A DNA stretch of 64,000 nucleotides, from contig NZ_WFIX01000175.1 in NCBI RefSeq assembly GCF_009745985.1, positions 62,001 to 126,000 on the forward strand. The letters run 5' to 3'. The notes under the pieces were generated by a model. That model had not been told where the DNA came from, did no database searches, and saw nothing but the letters and a program-made list of their open reading frames with translations. The position numbers and the translations under genes were made by a program. This DNA is from Microbacterium karelineae. Its GTDB lineage: Bacteria > Actinomycetota > Actinomycetes > Actinomycetales > Microbacteriaceae. This document shows positions 43,841 through 52,646 of this stretch, one piece after another (position 1 is the stretch's first letter; the number at the start of each line of letters is the position of its first letter).

Positions 43841-43890
43841 CACTTGCGCAGGCAAGTGATCTGATAGGTTTACTTGCCCAGGCAAGTAAA
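43841..43890. promoter_or_regulatory. Two MarR operators
   Basis: CACTTGC-N4-GCAAGTG (43841-43858) and TTTACTTGC-N4-GCAAGTAAA (43869-43890) are perfect inverted repeats sharing the core ACTTGC-N4-GCAAGT, 28 bases apart centre to centre. One lies nearer each divergent gene. Confidence 0.75.
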
Positions 43891-43920
43891 GGCGGCGCTG
43901 GGTCGCCGGAAGGAGACGAG

Positions 43921-44712
43921 ATGGATCTGGGACTCGAAGGCAGGACGGCGTTCGTGAGCGGTTCGACGCAGGGGATCGGCTTCGCGATCGCCTCCGAGCT
44001 CGCGGCTGAAGGTGCGCGGGTGATCGTCAATGGGCGCACAGCGGAGCGCGTGGAGGAAGCCGTCGCGACGCTCCGCGACGTCCACCCCGACGCGGACCAT
44101 GCCGGTCTCGCTGCTGACTTCGCGCGGCGCGCTGATGTCACGCGCCTGCTCGAGCAGCTGGATGGCGTCGACATCCTCGTCAACAATGTCGGCCTGTTCG
44201 GGGTGGCGGAGTTCGGGTCGATCTCCGACGAGGAGTGGGCGCGATACCTCGAGGTCAACCTCATGAGCGGCGTGCGCCTGTCGCGACACCTCCTCCCGGC
44301 GATGCTCGAACGGGGGTGGGGCCGCGTGCTGTTCATCGCCAGCGAATCGGGGGTGAACGTCCCGGAGGACATGGTGCACTACGGCGTCACCAAGTCGGCG
44401 ATGATCGCCCTCGGCAACGGCCTGTCGAAGCTCACGCGCGGCACCGCCGTCACCGTCAACACCGTGCTCGGCGGCCCGACCTACTCCGATGGTGTCGCCG
44501 CGATCGTCGAATCGATCGCGGGCGCGAAGTCGGCCCCCGTCGAGGCGGTCAAAGAGGCGATCATCGGCGAGAACGCGACGACCCTTCTCGAGCGCTTCCT
44601 CGACCCGTCCGAGATCGCCCACCTCGTCGCGTATCTCGCGAGCCCGGCGGCATCCGCGACGAACGGCGCGGCCATCCGGGCCGACGGCGGCGTGCTGACA
44701 TCGGTGCTGTAG
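43921..44712 (+). CDS. SDR family oxidoreductase
   Basis: 263 residues from the ATG at 43921 (GGAAGGAG ahead). SGSTQGIG cofactor loop near 14, NNVG in place of NNAG, catalytic YGVTK near 157. C-terminal PASATNGAAIRADGGV is typical. Under divergent MarR control. Confidence 0.9.
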   Translation: MDLGLEGRTAFVSGSTQGIGFAIASELAAEGARVIVNGRTAERVEEAVATLRDVHPDADHAGLAADFARRADVTRLLEQLDGVDILVNNVGLFGVAEFGSISDEEWARYLEVNLMSGVRLSRHLLPAMLERGWGRVLFIASESGVNVPEDMVHYGVTKSAMIALGNGLSKLTRGTAVTVNTVLGGPTYSDGVAAIVESIAGAKSAPVEAVKEAIIGENATTLLERFLDPSEIAHLVAYLASPAASATNGAAIRADGGVLTSVL

Positions 44713-44770
44713 CGCGCGGTCGGCTGCGAGTTGACCGTCTGACGAGGTTCGTGAGCGCCTGACGAGACCT

Positions 44771-45358
44771 CTACGCAACCGGTGCGTCCCGCTCATCAGC
44801 GGCTCTCGGCATCGCGTGCGAGATGGCTCGCTCCAGATGGCCACGGTCGATGTACGGCACGAACCCGAGGCGGTCCCCACGGGCGAACGACGCAGCGTAC
44901 TCGCGAAGCCGGTCCAGTTGGCCGGTGAGGGCGAGCGCGGCGAGATGCATCACGGGGAGATTTCCGGGGCTGTCCGTCGGAGCCTCGCTCAGTCGGCGCA
45001 CCTCCTGGTCGAGGTCCTGCGCGGCGGCCCAGTCGAGGATGCGCGCGCAGGCGGAGCGGACGTCGCCTTCCGAGAGCCGGTCGGTGCGGATCGTCCCCGT
45101 GTCGCCGAAGTCGTGGAGGAACGGGTGGGTGACGCGGTCGCGATCGCCGGACACAGCATCGTACGCCCGGTCGAATGCGGCGGTGCCTACCCCCGGGTTC
45201 AGGCGAAGCGTCTGCACGGATCCCGTCCGCACGCGGGGCGTGATCGTGAGCATGCGATCGAGCAGGGTGAATCGGCACTCCGGACCACCCGCGACGCGGT
45301 GGACGGACCAGCCCAGGCCGCGGACCGTCTCGATCACGTCGGGCTGCGTCATCGCCAT
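44771..45358 (-). CDS. Conserved hypothetical protein (DUF6990-like)
   Basis: 195 residues from ATG 45358; a second ATG at 45352 is equally good. Soluble alpha/beta, with LGWSVHRVAGGPECRFTLLD, ITPRVRTGSVQTLRLNPGVG and DLDQEVRRLSEAPTDSPGNL. Similar to a family I know only as DUF6990; assignment is tentative, function unknown. Confidence 0.6.
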   Translation of the reverse strand: MAMTQPDVIETVRGLGWSVHRVAGGPECRFTLLDRMLTITPRVRTGSVQTLRLNPGVGTAAFDRAYDAVSGDRDRVTHPFLHDFGDTGTIRTDRLSEGDVRSACARILDWAAAQDLDQEVRRLSEAPTDSPGNLPVMHLAALALTGQLDRLREYAASFARGDRLGFVPYIDRGHLERAISHAMPRAADERDAPVA

Positions 45359-45442
45359 ACGGTCGCGCCTCTCTCCATGCGGGGTCCCACCAGCGTATGC
45401 CCGGCCCTGCGGCGTCATGTTGACGCTGGCGTCGCGCCTTGG

Positions 45443-45727
45443 TCAGCACCCCTGCAGGGAACAGAAGGTGCTGGCGGCGTCGAGGCACCGGATGACGACC
45501 TCCAGCTCGTCGTCACCGAACTGTCGGCTCATCTCGTCGAACTGCTCGTCCGCGCGACCGTAGAGCGTCTCGAGCGGAGAGATCGCCTCGGGAACGATCT
45601 CGAGCATCGTTCTGCGACGGCTCTGCTCGACTCGGTCGAGCGAGAGGATCTCGGCCGCCGGCACGTCTACGTCGCGAACTGACGGGGCCGGACGAGTGTG
45701 TTCCCGTACGCCGTGGCGCAGGCGCAC
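45443..45727 (-). pseudogene. Fragment of a MarR-type regulator
   Basis: The C-terminal half (RRRTMLEIVPEAISPLETLY, then GRADEQFDEMSRQFGDDELE and VVIRCLDAA) looks like the dimerisation helices of MarR proteins. No winged helix is present and the N-terminal 25 residues look random. Likely a gene remnant. Confidence 0.35.
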
Positions 45728-45736
45728 CCCAGGCCG

Positions 45737-46414
45737 CTACGGGATCCCGCTCGGCTGATCGCCCGGTCGCACGAGCCCCGTCTCGTAGGCGAGGACGATG
45801 AGCGCGGCGCGGTCGCGCGCGCCGAGCTTCGCGAGCAGCCGGCTCACATACGTGCGCGCCGTCGCGGGGCTGAGGAACAGGTCCGCCGCGATCTCGTCGT
45901 TCGTGAGGCCGCGGCCGACCCGCTCGAGCACCTCCCGCTCGCGATCCGTGAGGTCCGAGAGCGCACCGTCGTCGGGGGATCCGCCCTCGGCGACAGCGCC
46001 CATCACGCGGGCCGTGACCTGGGGCGACAGCAGCGAGTCGCCCGCGGCGACGACCCGGATCGCGTCGCGCAGCCCCTCGGGCGAGACGTCTTTGAGCAGG
46101 TAGCCGGCCGCGCCCGCGCGGATCGCCTCGAACACGTGCTCGTCCTCATCGAAGGTCGTGAGGATGAGCACGCGCACGCCCGCAAGCGCCGGATCCGCGA
46201 CGATCCCGCGCGTCGCCTCGAGCCCGTCCATCTCGGGCATGCGGATGTCCATCAGCACGACGTCGGGACGCGTCTCGCGCACGACGCTCAGCCCCTGCCG
46301 GCCCGTCGCGGCCTCGCCCACGACGGCGATGTCGCGGTCCCGCTCAGCGAGCGCCCGCAGGCCGGTGCGGACGAGCTCCTGATCGTCGACGAGCACGACG
46401 CTGATCCCGCTCAC
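45737..46414 (-). CDS. NarL/LuxR-type response regulator
   Basis: 225 residues. Receiver domain (1-120; phosphoacceptor Asp in VVLMDIRMPEMDGLEA) and a LuxR HTH (about 150-215; LTDREREVLERVGRGLTNDE). Its start overlaps the histidine kinase stop by ATGA, so the two are one operon. Confidence 0.95.
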   Translation of the reverse strand: MSGISVVLVDDQELVRTGLRALAERDRDIAVVGEAATGRQGLSVVRETRPDVVLMDIRMPEMDGLEATRGIVADPALAGVRVLILTTFDEDEHVFEAIRAGAAGYLLKDVSPEGLRDAIRVVAAGDSLLSPQVTARVMGAVAEGGSPDDGALSDLTDREREVLERVGRGLTNDEIAADLFLSPATARTYVSRLLAKLGARDRAALIVLAYETGLVRPGDQPSGIP

Positions 46415-47568
46415 GACGCCTCCAGTCTCGCGGGCAGGCGCGCCGCCACGCGGAAGCCGCCGAACCGCCCATCGCCGGCCTCGAGCGAGCCGCCGAGCAG
46501 GTGCGCGCGCTCGCGCATGCCGGCGAGCCCGGCGCCGTCGGTCGACGCCACCCCGCGGCCGCGGCCGTCGTCGGCCACGGTGACCGAGAGCTCGTCGCCG
46601 TCGATCCGGGCGCGGATGTCGACCCGGCGCGCTCCCGCATGCCGGATCACGTTCGTCAGCGACTCCTGCACGATGCGGTATGCGGCGGCGTCGATCGCGG
46701 CGTCGACGGATCCGGCGGGCACGTCGATGTCAGCGCTGACCTCGAGACCCGTCGCCGTGGCCGGTCCGATGAGCGCGTCAAGCGCTCCGAGTCCGTTGCC
46801 CATGCGTGCCGCCTCGCCGGGAGACCGCAGGAGGCGCACCGTCGTCCGGAGGTCGTGAAGCGTCTGCGAGCTCGCATCGCGCACGTGCGCAATGGCGGCG
46901 CTCGCCGCGGAATCGTCGCGTCCGATCGACTCCGCCGCGACGCCGGCGTGGACCGACACGACCGAGAGCGCGTGCCCGACGGTGTCGTGCAGCTCGCGGG
47001 CGATGCGGACGCGCTCGTCCTGCAGCGTCCGGGCGGACGCCTGTGCCTGCTCGGCCTCAGTGAGCATGCGGATCCGCTCCGTCTGCTCGCGCGCCTCGCG
47101 CGTGCGCCGGATCGCGACGCCCAGCGAGACCGCGGCCGCGACGAGCGCGACGTTCGTGAGCAGCTCGTAGCCGAGCAGGTAGTTCGCCCCCTGCCCCTCG
47201 CTGACGCGGAAGTACGCGGCCACGCCGACGAGGACGCCGCCCGCGCCGATGGCGAACCACGTGCGACCGACCTCGGCGCACGAGTAGAGCGCGGCCACCG
47301 CGGGAAGTGTGATCCCGATCGGCGCGAATCCGAGCGCGTAGTAGACGAAGATCGACAGGACCGTGATGGCCAGCATGGTCCGCGGCAGCCGTCGCCGCAG
47401 CAGCAGAAGCGCGCCGAAGAGGGCCGCGAACGCGAACGCCCACGGCGTCGGCCCCGGCGGCGCGGGATACGCGACGATCGTCACCGCGACCGCGAGGGCC
47501 ATCGCGACCGCGAGCACGGCGTCGACGAGCCGCGGATCGACGGCGGTGCGGGACAGATCGGCTCTCAC
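46411..47568 (-). CDS. DesK/LiaS-type sensor histidine kinase
   Basis: 385 residues from a GTG at 47568. Five or six membrane helices (about 10-155), a short coiled coil, HisKA_3 (RVRIARELHDTVGHALSVVS, phosphoacceptor His) and a HATPase (DGRGRGVASTDGAGLAGMRE). Membrane-embedded sensing, signal unknown. Partner of the downstream regulator; divergent from a membrane protein/copper-oxidase pair that it may control. Confidence 0.92.
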   Translation of the reverse strand: MRADLSRTAVDPRLVDAVLAVAMALAVAVTIVAYPAPPGPTPWAFAFAALFGALLLLRRRLPRTMLAITVLSIFVYYALGFAPIGITLPAVAALYSCAEVGRTWFAIGAGGVLVGVAAYFRVSEGQGANYLLGYELLTNVALVAAAVSLGVAIRRTREAREQTERIRMLTEAEQAQASARTLQDERVRIARELHDTVGHALSVVSVHAGVAAESIGRDDSAASAAIAHVRDASSQTLHDLRTTVRLLRSPGEAARMGNGLGALDALIGPATATGLEVSADIDVPAGSVDAAIDAAAYRIVQESLTNVIRHAGARRVDIRARIDGDELSVTVADDGRGRGVASTDGAGLAGMRERAHLLGGSLEAGDGRFGGFRVAARLPARLEAS

Positions 47569-47692
47569 GCTATGCCAGCGTACGGGGCGCGCGCCGTCGG
47601 CGGTGTCGCCTGGAGGCGACATCGTGTGTCGAGATCCTGCGATGCGAGGTGACGCCCGTCGGCCGATGTGCGTGCGGGGATCCGTACCCAGC

Positions 47693-48091
47693 ATGGATCT
47701 CATGACAGAGCACCTGCAGAACCCCGTCCCGAACCCCACCCCGCCGCGCCCGCACGGGCTCAGCTGGCCGATCATCGTCGGCCTCGGAGCCCTCGGGCTG
47801 CTGTGGCCCCTCAGCCGCGCGCTCGACCTCGACGGGGCGCTGCCGTGGATCCTCGTCATCGTCGTGATCCTCGCCGCATGGATCGGCGTCGTCGGCTTCG
47901 GCCGCGTGCCGCGCCCGGTCCTCACGCTCACCCTGGCCGGCGTGGGCGCGGGCGTGTTCCAGCTTCTCGCGTACGCGATCCTCGTCACGCCTCTCGCGCT
48001 GCTCTCGTGGTACACCGTCGGCGTCACGACCGGGCTCGGGGCGCTCAGCGGGCTCGCCGCGGCCGGCATCCAGAAGGCGCTCGCGCGATGA
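47693..48091 (+). CDS. Small membrane protein, coupled to copper oxidase
   Basis: 132 residues (129 from the ATG at 47702). Three or four membrane helices after a Pro-rich start (WPIIVGLGALGLLWPLSRAL; LPWILVIVVILAAWIGVVGF; LLAYAILVTPLALLSW). Overlaps the multicopper oxidase by ATGA, so the two proteins are probably made together. No family recognised. Confidence 0.7.
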   Translation: MDLMTEHLQNPVPNPTPPRPHGLSWPIIVGLGALGLLWPLSRALDLDGALPWILVIVVILAAWIGVVGFGRVPRPVLTLTLAGVGAGVFQLLAYAILVTPLALLSWYTVGVTTGLGALSGLAAAGIQKALAR

Positions 48092-49539
48092 CTGTCCGTG
48101 CGCAGCGCTTCACAGCGGGCGTGCTCGCCGCGCTCGCCGCGGCGGCGCTATCCGGATGCGGCCTCATGCCCAGCATGTCGTCCGTCGGCGACGCCGATTT
48201 CGACGCGCCGCTGCCCATTCCGCCCCTCGCCGAATCGCGTGTCGAGGACGGAGTGCGCGTGTTCTCCCTCACGGCACAGGAGGGCGAGATGGAGTTCATC
48301 GACGGGCACCCGACGGCGACGCGCGGGTTCGACGGCGACTTCCTCGGCCCGACCATCCGTGCGGAGCGGGGCGAGCGCGTCGCCTTCGAGATCGCCAGCG
48401 AACTGAGCGACGTCACGAGCGTGCACTGGCACGGCATGCACCTGCCCGCGGAGATGGACGGCGGCCCGCACCAGCCGATCGAGCCGGGCGGGACGTGGGA
48501 GCCGACGTGGACGATCGATCAGCCCGCGGCGACCCTCTGGTACCACCCGCATCCGCACGGATCCACCGAGCAGCAGGTGTACGAGGGGCTCGCGGGGATG
48601 TTCCTCCTCGACGACGAGCGCTCGCGCGCCGCCGAGCTTCCGAGCGCGTACGGCGTCGACGACGTGCCCGTCATCGTGCAGGATCGCGACATCGACCGCG
48701 ACACCGGCGAGATGGATCATCGCGAGCTGCACGGCAAGGGGGCGGAGGTGGGACTGCTGGGCGACACGGTCATGGCGAATGGCGCGGTCGGCGCCTTCCA
48801 CGACGTCACGACGGATCGCGTGCGCCTCCGGCTGCTGAACGGATCCACGGCGCGCACCTACGCGTTCGGCTTCGACGATCGCGACGTCGCACTCGTGGCG
48901 AGCGACGGCGGGCTGCTGCCCGAGCCCGTGATCCGCGAGCGCGTGCGCCTGAGCCCGGGGGAGCGCGCGGAGATCGTCGTCGAGATGGAGCCGGGGGAGC
49001 GTGCGATGCTGCGCTCGTTCGCGCCGGACCTCGGCACCGTCGCGGCGGGATTCGCCGCGGGCGCGAACGACGCCTTCGACGTGCTCGAGCTGCGCGCCGC
49101 GGACGAGCTCGCGCCGCGGCCCGCGCCGTCCTGGGAGTACGAGGACGTCGGCCTCGACGAGGCGGACGCCGTCGCGACGCGCCGCTTCGAGCTGAGCGGC
49201 CGGAAGATCAACGGGGCGTCGATGAACATGATGCGCATCGACGAGGTCGTCGAGCTCGGCGACACCGAGATCTGGGAGCTGCGCAACGACGACCTCAGCC
49301 CGCACAACTTCCACGTGCACGATGTGCAGTTCGAGGTGCTGTCGATCGACGGCGACGATCCGCCCGCTGAGCTGTCCGGGCGGAAGGACACCATCTATCT
49401 CGAGCCGCACCGTGAGTACCGCGTGATCATGCGCTTCGAGGACTACGCGGACCCGGAGGTGCCGTATATGTACCACTGTCACCTGATCCTCCACGAGGAC
49501 GAGGGACTCATGGGACAGTTCGTCGTGGCGGAGCCGTAG
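48088..49539 (+). CDS. Multicopper oxidase lipoprotein
   Basis: 483 residues. Lipoprotein signal (AALSGCG), so anchored outside the membrane. Copper ligands in order: HWHGMH (near 112), YHPHPHGS (near 152), HNFHVHD (near 408) and YHCHLILHEDEGLM (near 465), which build the T1 and T2/T3 sites; the final Met is the axial T1 ligand. CueO/laccase-type, likely oxidising Cu(I) or phenolics. Coupled to the small membrane protein. Confidence 0.93.
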   Translation: MTVRAQRFTAGVLAALAAAALSGCGLMPSMSSVGDADFDAPLPIPPLAESRVEDGVRVFSLTAQEGEMEFIDGHPTATRGFDGDFLGPTIRAERGERVAFEIASELSDVTSVHWHGMHLPAEMDGGPHQPIEPGGTWEPTWTIDQPAATLWYHPHPHGSTEQQVYEGLAGMFLLDDERSRAAELPSAYGVDDVPVIVQDRDIDRDTGEMDHRELHGKGAEVGLLGDTVMANGAVGAFHDVTTDRVRLRLLNGSTARTYAFGFDDRDVALVASDGGLLPEPVIRERVRLSPGERAEIVVEMEPGERAMLRSFAPDLGTVAAGFAAGANDAFDVLELRAADELAPRPAPSWEYEDVGLDEADAVATRRFELSGRKINGASMNMMRIDEVVELGDTEIWELRNDDLSPHNFHVHDVQFEVLSIDGDDPPAELSGRKDTIYLEPHREYRVIMRFEDYADPEVPYMYHCHLILHEDEGLMGQFVVAEP

Positions 49540-49549
49540 GCTGGCGGAC

Positions 49550-50218
49550 ATGACGCAGCACACGGTCGACAGCGTCCGCGAGGCGCTCGCCGCGCTCGAG
49601 GATCCGAGGATGCGCGAGGTCAACGAGCGCCACGGCGATGATCACGGCGTCAAGCTCAGCGCCCTGCGCGCGCTGGCCAAGGAGATCGGCCGCGACCACG
49701 ATCTCGCCCTCGCGCTCTGGGCGACGGGCGAGACCTCGCTGCGCCTCGTCGCGCTGCTCGTCTGCCGTGTGAAGGACTTCGGGGCCGAGGAGATCGACGA
49801 GATGCTGCGGGGCGCGCGGGCGCCGAAGGTCACCGATTGGCTCATCAACTACATCGCCAAGAAGTCGCGCCACATGGAGGAGCTGCGCGTCGCGTGGCTC
49901 GACGATCCGGATCCGGCGGTCGCGGCGGGCGGCTGGGCGCTCACCGCGACGAAGGCATCGAAGGCGGCCGACGGCCTCGACCTCGACGGGCTGCTCGATG
50001 TCATCGAGGCAGACATGGCGGGAGCGCCGGAGCGTCTGCAGTGGGAGATGAACAACACGCTCGCGGCGATCGGCATCGCGCACGCCGACCGGCGCGACAG
50101 AGCGATCGGGATCGGCCAGCGCCTCCGCGTGCTCGAGGACTACCCGACGCCGCCCGGCTGCACTTCGCCGTTCGCGCCCATCTGGATCCGGGAGATCGTG
50201 TCGCGTCAGCGGGCCTGA
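49550..50218 (+). CDS. AlkD-like DNA alkylation repair protein
   Basis: 222 residues of HEAT-like helical repeats. VKLSALRALAKEIGRDHDLA and LALWATGETSLRLVALLVCR with later KKSRHMEELRVAWLDDPDPA fit the AlkD family. Probably binds or excises alkylated bases; catalytic residues cannot be confirmed from motifs alone. Confidence 0.75.
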   Translation: MTQHTVDSVREALAALEDPRMREVNERHGDDHGVKLSALRALAKEIGRDHDLALALWATGETSLRLVALLVCRVKDFGAEEIDEMLRGARAPKVTDWLINYIAKKSRHMEELRVAWLDDPDPAVAAGGWALTATKASKAADGLDLDGLLDVIEADMAGAPERLQWEMNNTLAAIGIAHADRRDRAIGIGQRLRVLEDYPTPPGCTSPFAPIWIREIVSRQRA

Positions 50219-50369
50219 TCGCTGACCAGCGCGCCGAGGTGCGCAGGGCGTGAACGGCGTCGTCCTCGTCGGCGAGCGCCGCGGGGATCCCGGCCTCGAT
50301 GCGCGCGACGCGGTGGGCGATGATCGCGCTGATCATGTCGCCCGTCGTGCCTCCGAGTGCGCGATCCAT
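50215..50369 (-). pseudogene. CHAD-domain N-terminal remnant
   Basis: From an ATG at 50369 the minus strand reads MDRALGGTTGDMISAIIAHR and VARIEAGIPAALADEDDAVH with ALRTSAR, the first helix pair of a CHAD domain, then breaks off where the AlkD gene ends. The rest of the gene is missing. The other bases between 50219 and 50526 contain only the tmRNA upstream region. Confidence 0.4.
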
Positions 50370-50526
50370 GATCCCGCCCAGGATAGTCCTCGGCGGGAAT
50401 GGACGCGCAGGCGCGGACGTTGTAGTCTGAAGTGCTCGGGATCATCCCGATCGATCGCGCGGTCGCCGCGCGATGGCAACTCCACAGCGTGCGACAAGCG
50501 GTTCCCTTCGCGAGAAGGATCACCAC

Positions 50527-50897
50527 GGGGCTGATCGGTTTCGACAGCGTCTGCTGATCTGAGGGAAGCGGGCCGAGGATGCAGGGTTATCTCGTTAACG
50601 CCCCCTGCAAAACCAATAAGTGCCGAATCCAAGCGCACTGACTTCGCCCTCGCTGCGTAAGCGAGCCCGATAGTCCGTCAGACCGTGGCTGATCCCGACA
50701 CGGACCCTGGCGTCATCTAGGGATCTTGCTGTGACGTGGTGTCGAGACGCGTCACGGGACTCTTCCTCGACTGGGCTCGTCGACCTATGTGTCTGTGCTG
50801 AAGGTCGGAGCCGAGCAGAACGCCTCCGCAGAATGCGCCCGGAGAAACCCCAGTGAAACAGTGCTGGACGGGGGTTCGATTCCCCCCAGCTCCACGA
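50527..50897 (+). ncRNA. ssrA: tmRNA
   Basis: Begins GGGGCTGATCGGTTTCGAC and ends with a TTCGATTCCCC T-arm and CAGCTCC, which pairs with the 5' GGGGCTG. The resume codon GCC near 50618 starts the tag AESKRTDFALAA followed by TAA; this tag is typical of Microbacteriaceae. It rescues stalled ribosomes and marks proteins for proteolysis. CCA is not encoded in full (the DNA has CGA after the discriminator). Confidence 0.97.
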
Positions 50898-50918
50898 CCG
50901 CTTCGCACGCTGTGACTG

Positions 50919-50963
50919 ACCCCCTCGTTTCCTGCTCCCCGTAGGGATCGAGGGGGTTCTTCT
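50919..50963 (+). terminator. tmRNA terminator
   Basis: ACCCCCTCG pairs with CGAGGGGGT (50919-50927 with 50949-50957), followed by a T-rich tract. Correct position for ssrA transcription end. Confidence 0.8.
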
Positions 50964-50974
50964 CTGTCTCGCCG

Positions 50975-51493
50975 TCACCCGCGCCAGGTGACGAGGTCGA
51001 GCCCCTGCTTCGTGTCGGCGAGGGCGACCCAGCCGTCGGCGAACTGGTACGTCATGCCGTATTCGCCCTCGTCGAGGTAGTGCACCATCTCGGGGTTCTC
51101 GGTGAGGTACACGTAGTCGCCCTCGTCTTCGCGCAGCCAGCCGTTGTCCTCGAGGTACTGCTGCAGCTCCGCCGCCTCCTCGGCCTCGACGGGTGCCCAG
51201 CCGTACATCTGGGCGATGTCGGTGCCGTGCTCGTAGTCGCCCCACACGCACTGGATCCCGTCGGCCAGTTCGTGCGCGCCGATGCGGAACGCCTCGGACT
51301 TCGCCGTCCACCCGAGGGAGGAGAGCTCCTCGGAGAACGACGGCCGGATGATGGTCTCGCACGTCATCGGGGCAGGTGTCTCGTCTGCGGCGGGATCGAC
51401 CTGCCCGGGGCCCGGCTGCGCGTCGCCGCTGCACGCCGCGAGCGTGAGCAGCAGGGCGAGGGGCGCGATGGCGCCGAGCCGGGCGGCCGTCAT
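50975..51493 (-). CDS. Lipoprotein
   Basis: 172 residues. Signal peptide with lipobox LAAC near residue 21, then an extracytoplasmic domain with two Cys (MTCETII, GIQCVWGDY) and acidic C-terminal half. Resembles actinobacterial exported proteins of unknown role. Its ATG overlaps the phosphatase stop by four bases. Confidence 0.78.
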   Translation of the reverse strand: MTAARLGAIAPLALLLTLAACSGDAQPGPGQVDPAADETPAPMTCETIIRPSFSEELSSLGWTAKSEAFRIGAHELADGIQCVWGDYEHGTDIAQMYGWAPVEAEEAAELQQYLEDNGWLREDEGDYVYLTENPEMVHYLDEGEYGMTYQFADGWVALADTKQGLDLVTWRG

Positions 51494-52299
51494 GGTGACT
51501 CCGGGGACAGTGCGCGGACGACCTCGTCGTGCAGGACGCCGTTGGTGGCGAGCGCGGAGAGGGTGTCGAGGGAGTCGGATCCCTCGACGGACGTGAAGCG
51601 GCCTCCGGCCTCGCGCACGATGGCGGCCGCGGCGGCGACGTCGTACTCCTTGACGTCGAACTCGCCGACGATCTCGAGGCGCCCCTCAGCGAGGAGCATG
51701 TACGCCCACACATCGCCGTAGGCGCGGTCGCGCCACACGCGATCCTGCAGGGCCAGCAGCGCGTCGAGCCGGCCGGCATCGCGCCATTGCGCGATCGACT
51801 GGAAGCTCAGCGACGCGTCGTCGATCGAGGCGACGTCCGAGACGGCGATGCGCCGCGGCTCGGGGTCGCCGTCCGTCCAGGCGCCGAGGCCATCGGCTGC
51901 CCACCAGCGGCGTCCGAGCGCGGGCATGCTGACGACGCCGAGTGCGATGGATCCGTCGATCTCGAGCGCGATCATCGTTCCCCAGGCGGGCACGCCGCGC
52001 AGGTAGTTCGCGGTGCCGTCGATCGGATCGAGGATCCAGCGGCGCGCCGCCGGGGCCGTCTCGCCGAACTCCTCGCCGAAGATCGCATCATCGGGGCGCT
52101 CGGCCTCGATGAGGTCGCGGATCGCGCGCTCCGACGCGAGATCGGCCTCCGTGACGTGCGAACGATCGGCCTTGCGGCTCACCTCGAGGTCCACCGTGTC
52201 GAACCGCGGCATCGTCTCGGCGTCGGCCGCGTCGGCGAGGCGCAGCGCGAGGGCGAGATCGTCGGCGAGGGACGGTGCACCGGAAGCGGGGAGGACCAT
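51490..52299 (-). CDS. Inositol-monophosphatase-family phosphatase (HisN-like)
   Basis: 269 residues from ATG 52299. IMPase motifs: metal site EEFGE, LDPIDGTANYLRGVPAWGT, and the later EYDVAAAAAIVREAGG. The short form and GTANYLRGVP are like actinobacterial histidinol-phosphate phosphatases (HisN), but no his genes are nearby. TAGCCT six bases before the ATG favours this start over the GTG at 52305. Confidence 0.85.
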   Translation of the reverse strand: MVLPASGAPSLADDLALALRLADAADAETMPRFDTVDLEVSRKADRSHVTEADLASERAIRDLIEAERPDDAIFGEEFGETAPAARRWILDPIDGTANYLRGVPAWGTMIALEIDGSIALGVVSMPALGRRWWAADGLGAWTDGDPEPRRIAVSDVASIDDASLSFQSIAQWRDAGRLDALLALQDRVWRDRAYGDVWAYMLLAEGRLEIVGEFDVKEYDVAAAAAIVREAGGRFTSVEGSDSLDTLSALATNGVLHDEVVRALSPESP

Positions 52300-52377
52300 C
52301 AGCACAGGCTATCGGAGCGCGGCGACACGAGAGTGAACGCGACGGGGTTCGCGGGGTCGTCCCCGCGGCCGATACAA

Positions 52378-52433
52378 CGACACATCCCCCGGGAAGCGAC
52401 GGCGTCGCGACCAGGGGGATGTCAGATGTGTCG
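52378..52433 (-). terminator. tRNA-Lys terminator
   Basis: Nested stems: CGACACATC (52378-52386) with GATGTGTCG (52425-52433), and ACATCCCCC (52382-52390) with GGGGGATGT (52414-52422). Directly follows the tRNA on the minus strand; two alternative pairings are possible. Confidence 0.6.
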
Positions 52434-52506
52434 TGCGCCCTCAGGGGCTCGAACCCTGGACCCACTGATTAAGAGTCAGTTGCTCTACCGACTGAGCTAA
52501 AGGCGC
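52434..52506 (-). tRNA. tRNA-Lys(CTT)
   Basis: 73 nt: 5' GCGCCTT pairs with AGGGCGC, D-arm AGCTCAGTCGGTAGAGC, anticodon arm CTGACTCTTAATCAG with CTT, T-arm GGGTTCGAGCCCC. CCA is not encoded. Confidence 0.96.
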
Positions 52507-52646
52507 ATGTTCTCGATCGCGGTGTTTTCCACGTCGTGAACCGAGGAATTACATTACCCACATCGCACTGCGGTCGCCAATCGAGGTGGTCGCCCGGCGT
52601 GTCTGAGCGCACGCTGAGCGGGGATGGGGTCGCTACTCTGAGGGCC

